From: Pseudomonadota bacterium
Lineage (GTDB): Bacteria; Pseudomonadota; Alphaproteobacteria; Rhizobiales; Xanthobacteraceae
Direction: 5' to 3'
DNA length: 9,231 bases
Assembly (NCBI GenBank): GCA_023423415.1
Contig: JAFAFP010000129.1
Coordinates: forward strand, 1-9,231
In this document: one piece after another, positions 5,708 through 9,231 of the stretch
Layout: every line of letters begins with the position of its first letter
Position numbering within the stretch: position 1 is the first letter of the stretch
The notes under the pieces: model-generated
The model's input: only the letters and a program-made list of their open reading frames with translations
What the model was told of the DNA's origin: nothing
The model's database searches: none
Program-made: the position numbers and the translations under genes

Positions 5708-6556
5708 ATGGCCTTCAAGGATGTTCTTCTCACACTGACGACGTATCCAGAGCCCACGCCGACATCGGCGATTGATGACGCCATCGACCTTGCAACAGTG
5801 ATCGGGGCAAAAATCTCGGCGATCGCCTGTGGGGTCAAGCTTCGGGCTCCAGGCAGTCTCCTGGCAGATGTTCTTCTCGATGTTTCGGCAATGGCCGCGG
5901 CGGAAGCCGAGAGAAGTTCGATCAATGCGGAAGCATTGTTGATCGCGTTCCAGAATACCGCTGAGAAACGCGGCGTATTCCAGGAGCGGATATTGGAGCA
6001 TTGCCTATTGTCGGAGGTTGCCGACATACTCATCGAATATACTCGGCTCAGAGATCTTACGATCGTGCCAGTGCCGGAGAGTGAATTCTTCAATCAATCG
6101 TATGCCGAGTCGATCATTTTTGGTTCCGGCCGCCCCACAGTTGTTATCCCGCAAACGCGAAAACGCGCGGCGCCGTTCGCCCTCGATACAATCGTAATCG
6201 CTTGGGATTTCAGCCGGCCAGCGTCCAGGACCGTTGCTGACGCATTGCCGCTCTTGGAGAAAGCGAAGCGGGTCTGCGTGGTAACTGTGACAAACGAGAA
6301 GGTCATCGATACCAAGCGATCCGGTGCAGAGCTAGCAAAGTATCTAGCGCGCCATGGAGTGGAAGTCGTCCTGGACACCGTCGATGCTGCCGATCGTAAT
6401 ATTGGCGATGTCCTCAGGTCTTGCGTCGCCTCGCGCAACGCGGATCTTCTGGTTATGGGAGCGTATGGTCATTCGCGTGTGCGAGATTTCATTCTGGGAG
6501 GAGCGACCAAGAGCATGCTTGCTCAACCGCCGCTCCCAATATTCCTCTCACATTGA
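5708..6556 (+). CDS. Universal stress protein, tandem UspA domains
   Basis: A 282-residue cytoplasmic protein with two UspA folds. The first (about 1-148) begins FKDVLLTLT and has lost the nucleotide-binding glycine motif. The second (about 158-282) begins DTIVIAWDFSRPASRTVADALP and keeps the ATP-binding pattern G-x2-G-x9-G in MGAYGHSRVRDFILGGATKS (Gly251, Gly254, Gly264); the residue after the last Gly is Gly rather than Ser/Thr. This layout, a degenerate N-half and an ATP-type C-half, is common in alphaproteobacterial tandem Usp proteins. An AGGA at 5695-5698 lies 9 nt before the ATG. The FNR-type box at 5620-5633 suggests induction by oxygen limitation. It is followed 45 nt later by a small coupled ORF and then the APC permease, probably in one transcript. 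Confidence 0.93.
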   Translation: MAFKDVLLTLTTYPEPTPTSAIDDAIDLATVIGAKISAIACGVKLRAPGSLLADVLLDVSAMAAAEAERSSINAEALLIAFQNTAEKRGVFQERILEHCLLSEVADILIEYTRLRDLTIVPVPESEFFNQSYAESIIFGSGRPTVVIPQTRKRAAPFALDTIVIAWDFSRPASRTVADALPLLEKAKRVCVVTVTNEKVIDTKRSGAELAKYLARHGVEVVLDTVDAADRNIGDVLRSCVASRNADLLVMGAYGHSRVRDFILGGATKSMLAQPPLPIFLSH

Positions 6557-6601
6557 TTGGGTCTGGATAGCGCAGCTTCACGCACGATCAGGAGGCCAGT
6601 C

Positions 6602-6652
6602 GTGCCGTCGCGACGAAAGACTCTCCAATCATATGTCACGGCACCGCGATGA
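6602..6652 (+). CDS. Putative 16-residue leader ORF coupled to the permease
   Basis: A consensus AGGAGG (6590-6595) lies 6 nt before a GTG that opens a 16-codon frame, MPSRRKTLQSYVTAPR. Its TGA (6650-6652) overlaps the permease ATG (6649-6651) as ATGA. The permease has no Shine-Dalgarno of its own, and no other start codon exists in its frame back to 6601. The arrangement suggests that ribosomes load at this ORF and re-initiate on the permease. The peptide has three Arg and one Lys and no membrane segment; its sequence may not matter. The signals are plain in the DNA, but translation is not shown. Confidence 0.5.
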   Translation: MPSRRKTLQSYVTAPR

Positions 6653-7848
6653 CGATCGAAAGTGATCCTGCGCACTCGCAGGTCGCGCTTCGGCGCTCGC
6701 TCACGGTGGGACCGCTTCTTTTTTATGGGCTCGCCGTCATTGTCGGTGCGGGAATTTACGTTGCAATCGGGTCGGTGATGGGCCGGGCCGGCGCTGCGGC
6801 GCCGTTATCGTTTCTGCTCGCAGGCATTGCCGCCGGAATGACGGGTCTGTGCTACGCGGAACTTGCCAGCCGGTTTCCGGAAGCCTCTGGCGCCGCAGCC
6901 TACGTCAAGGAAGGGTTCGGCTCTGTCCGCGCGGCACAAATAACCGGGGTCGCCTTGACGTTTGCGGTTGCGATCGCCGCTGCCTCGATCGCAAGCGGCG
7001 CGGTCCACTATCTATCGCTGCTCATCGACCTCCCGCCCAGGGTTCTGATTGCGCTGCTCGTCATGATCTTCACGCTACTCGCGATGACAGGGGTACGGGA
7101 GAGCACCGGCTTCGCTGCAGCCATCGGCGCGATCGAAATCCTGGGCCTCGTGGTTGCGGCCGCGGCGGGCTTCTTGGCCGCTCCGGCTTTTGACGTCGCA
7201 GGCATGTTGCCGTCGAGTCTTGTTGCATGGCAGGGCGTCGTTGCCGGCGCATTCATCGCGTTCTTCGCGTTCATCGGCTTTGAAAGCCTGGCCAACATGG
7301 CGGAAGAAGCCAAGGACCCGCGTCGCACAGTGCCCTACAGTATCGTCGGCGCGGTGTTGGTCAGCACACTTCTCTATGTCGTAGTCGCTGCAGCACTGGT
7401 GTTCGCCGGCGGTGAAGGCCAGCGCCCTTTGATCGATCTGTTCCAGGGCTCGCACTCGACACTGTTCGCTGCTGTAGGCGTTCTGGCCATCGCTAACGGC
7501 GTCCTGATCGAAATCATGATGCTGGCGCGATTATTCTACGGCATGGCCCGACGGCAGCAGCTTCCTGCCGTACTCGGCCGCGTCCACCCGCGAACCCGCA
7601 CACCGATTGAGGCCACTGCACTCGCCGGCGGCATCGTACTGACGACCGCGCTCCTCATTCCGTTTGAGGGACTGCTGTCCCTCGCCAACGCCCTGACGCT
7701 GGGTATTTTTGTGGTGGTCGACCTTGCTCTGTGGCGCATCCAGCGGCGGCAGCCAGCCGGCGAGGGTATCTTCGCGGTGCCGCATTGGGTGCCGCCTGCT
7801 GCAGCGGCGCTTGCCCTTGGTCTCATCGTAGCAGAGGTCTTCTCGTGA
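6649..7848 (+). CDS. APC-superfamily amino acid/polyamine permease
   Basis: A 399-residue inner-membrane protein with about 11 hydrophobic segments (near 20-40, 50-68, 98-118, 130-147, 155-178, 192-214, 232-254, 270-295, 322-338, 342-362, 381-398). APC signatures are VGAGIYVAIG (32-41) in the first helix, where the substrate backbone binds. The conserved loop after helix 6 reads FAFIGFESLANMAEEAKDPRRTVP (206-229). It is shorter than the usual 430-500 residues, mainly at the C-terminus, which ends about one helix short of the usual twelve. The substrate cannot be assigned. The start is fixed by the ATGA overlap with the leader ORF and the lack of other starts. Higher GC than the preceding interval suggests core DNA. 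Confidence 0.9.
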   Translation: MTIESDPAHSQVALRRSLTVGPLLFYGLAVIVGAGIYVAIGSVMGRAGAAAPLSFLLAGIAAGMTGLCYAELASRFPEASGAAAYVKEGFGSVRAAQITGVALTFAVAIAAASIASGAVHYLSLLIDLPPRVLIALLVMIFTLLAMTGVRESTGFAAAIGAIEILGLVVAAAAGFLAAPAFDVAGMLPSSLVAWQGVVAGAFIAFFAFIGFESLANMAEEAKDPRRTVPYSIVGAVLVSTLLYVVVAAALVFAGGEGQRPLIDLFQGSHSTLFAAVGVLAIANGVLIEIMMLARLFYGMARRQQLPAVLGRVHPRTRTPIEATALAGGIVLTTALLIPFEGLLSLANALTLGIFVVVDLALWRIQRRQPAGEGIFAVPHWVPPAAAALALGLIVAEVFS

Positions 7849-7988
7849 CATCTTGGGCTATTGACGCAAGGTCGTAGCGAGCTAGACGACAGCCTCCCAG
7901 CCGGTTTGTTCTGCGCCCGGGTTGCGGCCATTGTTGCTCAGGGATGCGGAAGCTCGCTCCGGCATGCGGATGCTTCGCTTTGTCGTTG

Positions 7989-8025
7989 TTGTCCTCCGGG
8001 GCAATAGCGGTGCTCCGGAGGACAA
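7989..8025. terminator. Strong hairpin between convergent genes, possible bidirectional terminator
   Basis: TTGTCCTCCGG (7989-7999) and CCGGAGGACAA (8015-8025) form a perfect 11-bp inverted repeat. The stem can be extended by a G-U and two G-C pairs to about 14 bp with a 9-nt loop. It lies 5 bp past the stop of the minus-strand Spy-like gene and 140 bp past the permease stop. It is therefore placed to end both convergent transcripts. Neither strand shows a T-run after the stem, so it may act as a 3'-end-stabilising hairpin rather than a full intrinsic terminator. Confidence 0.6.
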
Positions 8026-8030
8026 GACGG

Positions 8031-8618
8031 TTAGTGCTGATGATGAGGACCACTCATGGCGCCGCGCATTCCGGGTTCGAACGCCAGGCCTGGAAGAGTG
8101 CCTTGCGCTTTTGTTTTCTGAGCCTCGTCCAGAGTGGCGAGAAGCTCGTCCGCCGCGGTCCTCACCGTCTCGAACTGCTTCTGGGCCTGCTCCCGAATGC
8201 TGGCGCGGAGTGCAAAGCGATCCTGCGGGGTCATTTTGCTGATAGCATCCCGATCGATGCCATCACGGGTCGCCTTCATCGTGGCGGCTGCGTCCTGAAG
8301 TGCCTTGGTGTACTTGGTCCAGGCCGGCTCCTGGGCAGTCGTTATACCGAGTTCGCTCTTCAGCGTGTCGATCCGCGCCGGATCAAACTGCGTCATATCA
8401 GAGCCGCCATGCATGCCGCTACCCATTCGACCGCGCATGCCCGGTCCCATCCGACCATGCATCCCGGTGCCCATCTGATCGTGCATGCCTTGCCCCGTCC
8501 GACCATGCATTCCACCCGGGCCGAAACCGCCGTGACCGGATGTCTGTGCCAAAGCCCATCCGCCGCCGAGCAGCGCGACTGTTGCGATGCCGCCAATCAG
8601 CAGAAGTCTATTCTTCAT
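8031..8618 (-). CDS. Periplasmic Spy/CpxP-like (LTXXQ) protein with Met/His-rich repeat
   Basis: A 195-residue secreted protein. Residues 1-24 are a signal peptide (KNR, hydrophobic core, ALA cleavage site before Gln25). Residues 37-71 form a low-complexity repeat around the unit G-M-H-G-R-x-G-x, with eight Met and four His. A helical region (about 80-175) carries two degenerate LTXXQ motifs, ITTAQ (92-96) followed by EPAW, and LDEAQ (163-167). The protein ends in HHQH (192-195). Spy/CpxP proteins are periplasmic chaperones and stress sensors; the Met/His repeat suggests copper or other soft-metal binding. The frame is open to 8720, but the ATG at 8618 has GGAG 6 nt upstream and starts the signal peptide exactly. 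It is divergent from an OmpR-type regulator that probably controls it. Confidence 0.88.
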   Translation of the reverse strand: MKNRLLLIGGIATVALLGGGWALAQTSGHGGFGPGGMHGRTGQGMHDQMGTGMHGRMGPGMRGRMGSGMHGGSDMTQFDPARIDTLKSELGITTAQEPAWTKYTKALQDAAATMKATRDGIDRDAISKMTPQDRFALRASIREQAQKQFETVRTAADELLATLDEAQKTKAQGTLPGLAFEPGMRGAMSGPHHQH

Positions 8619-8649
8619 GTCTATCTCCAATAGCTGAGCAACGGAGAAG

Positions 8650-8673
8650 CCCATTGCATGTTCAAACAATGGG
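8650..8673 (-). promoter_or_regulatory. Inverted repeat in the Spy-like gene leader
   Basis: CCCATTG (8650-8656) and CAATGGG (8667-8673) form a perfect 7-bp inverted repeat with a 10-bp centre, 32 bp before the Spy-like start codon. It could be a second regulator operator or an mRNA leader hairpin. No known family motif is matched. Confidence 0.3.
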
Positions 8674-8741
8674 GTGCGGGCATCGCCAGAGTTTTTCAGA
8701 AGAGTCGAATTCTGTGACAAAGTATGTCGGCGGCGTGAGCT

Positions 8742-8756
8742 GTCACATCCGGTAAC
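8742..8756 (+). promoter_or_regulatory. OmpR/CpxR-like direct repeat in the divergent region
   Basis: GTCAC-ATCCG-GTAAC has two near-identical pentamers with 10-bp periodicity, the arrangement used by OmpR-family regulators (compare the CpxR box GTAAA-N5-GTAAA). Its centre is about 52 bp before the predicted response-regulator transcript start. An inverted repeat TGTGACA (8713-8719) / TGTCACA (8741-8747) overlaps its left end and may be a further site toward the Spy-like gene. Candidate operator for the adjacent response regulator, inferred from spacing and position. Confidence 0.4.
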
Positions 8757-8788
8757 AACATTTCCACGAATTAAGCCGCGCGCATCTC

Positions 8789-8794
8789 TATAAT
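8789..8794 (+). promoter_or_regulatory. -10 element TATAAT of the response regulator gene
   Basis: A perfect TATAAT ends 6 bp before the ATG at 8801, so transcription would begin at or next to the start codon and give a leaderless mRNA. No Shine-Dalgarno is present, which agrees. No good -35 sits 17 bp upstream, as expected for an activator-dependent promoter. Confidence 0.5.
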
Positions 8795-8800
8795 CACGCC

Positions 8801-9151
8801 ATGTCCGCCGCAGCGCCGCATATCCTGATCGTCGACGACCATCGCGAGATTCGCGATCTAGCCGCCCGCGCTCTCAGCAAGGAGGGCTTCCGCGTCACCG
8901 CCGCGGCCGATGGCCGTGCGATGCGGAAGGCATTGGCCAACAGTCGCATCGACCTGATCCTGCTCGACCTCATGCTTCCTGGAGAAGACGGACTGTCGCT
9001 GTGCCGGGCCTTGCGGGTAGAATCCGATATTCCCATCATCATGCTGACGGCCAAAGGCGACGAAGTCGACCGTGTGATCGGTCTCGAGATGGGCGCCGAC
9101 GATTATCTCCCCAAACCATTCGGGAGTCGTGAGCTAATAGCACGGATTTGA
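8801..9151 (+). CDS. OmpR-type response regulator, receiver domain, ended by a premature TGA
   Basis: The 116-residue frame is a complete CheY-like receiver domain. The acidic pair is Asp12/Asp13 in ILIVDDH, the phospho-acceptor Asp56 in LILLDLMLPGEDG, the switch Thr83 in IIMLTAK and the conserved Lys105 in YLPKPF. Family members continue with ELIARIRAVLRR and a winged-helix DNA-binding domain. Here the codon for that Arg is TGA (9149-9151), where CGA would read Arg, and the same frame then continues as AVVRRGQ. This points to a single C-to-T nonsense change or a sequencing error, not a natural single-domain regulator. It is divergent from the Spy-like gene, 182 bp away, and is probably that gene's regulator with a sensor kinase beyond the window. 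If the stop is real, only a receiver is made and DNA binding is lost. Confidence 0.85.
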   Translation: MSAAAPHILIVDDHREIRDLAARALSKEGFRVTAAADGRAMRKALANSRIDLILLDLMLPGEDGLSLCRALRVESDIPIIMLTAKGDEVDRVIGLEMGADDYLPKPFGSRELIARI

Positions 9152-9231
9152 GCGGTGGTCAGGCGAGGGCAACCGCACGCCAAACAGCCGGCACAATACT
9201 GTTTGGCCCGCTGGCGGCTGGATATCGCTGG
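9152..9231 (+). pseudogene. In-frame remainder of the response regulator after the stop, cut by window end
   Basis: Translation of the same frame after the TGA gives AVVRRGQPHAKQPAQ and then YCLARWRLDIA. This matches the linker and first strand of OmpR-type winged-helix domains (usual pattern: AVLRR, linker, then F-x-G-W-x-L-D). No frameshift is seen, so the break before it is one nonsense codon. The rest lies outside the window. Confidence 0.7.

Noticed and set aside
8406..8510. DNA-level repeat that might be a non-coding minisatellite
   Set aside because: The repetition follows codons of the Met/His-Gly motif inside a well-supported secreted protein, so it is coding low complexity.

Overview
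The window looks like chromosomal DNA of an alphaproteobacterium of the Hyphomicrobiales (Bradyrhizobium/Rhodopseudomonas/Afipia-like). This is inferred from the high-GC codon usage, the protein families present, an FNR/FixK-type box and the style of the two-component genes. No rRNA or tRNA fixes the taxon.

Region 1 (1-4033) is an aromatic-acid catabolic locus. Three minus-strand genes read away from a divergent GntR/FCD regulator (3314-4033). They are a bicupin ring-cleavage dioxygenase of the gentisate/salicylate 1,2-dioxygenase family (1894-2961), a two-domain protein (487-1806) and a Rid-family protein (34-438). The two-domain protein joins a DsbA-fold, 2-hydroxychromene-2-carboxylate-isomerase-like domain to a fumarylacetoacetate-hydrolase-family domain. 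The simplest reading is ring cleavage to a maleylpyruvate-type product, then cis-trans isomerisation and hydrolysis by the fusion. The Rid protein may handle an amino-substituted intermediate, which would fit a 5-aminosalicylate-like substrate. That substrate is a hypothesis.

Region 2 (4034-5707) is visibly lower in GC. It holds a lone class I glutamine amidotransferase (4185-4904). About 800 bp without an intact gene follow, containing a decayed IS3-family OrfA on the minus strand (about 4930-5200) and a heptanucleotide tandem repeat (5534-5571).

Region 3 (5620-7848) is a stress/transport unit. An FNR/FixK-type palindrome precedes a tandem-domain universal stress protein (5708-6556). Next comes a 16-codon ORF with a strong Shine-Dalgarno whose stop overlaps the start of an APC-family permease (6649-7848).

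Region 4 (7849-9231) is a divergent envelope-stress or metal-response pair. A secreted Spy/CpxP-like protein with a Met/His-rich repeat (8031-8618, minus) faces an OmpR-type response regulator (from 8801, plus). Between them lie an OmpR/CpxR-like direct repeat and a perfect TATAAT placed for a leaderless transcript. The regulator's reading frame is cut by an in-frame TGA at 9149 where the family normally has Arg. Homology continues past the stop to the window edge.
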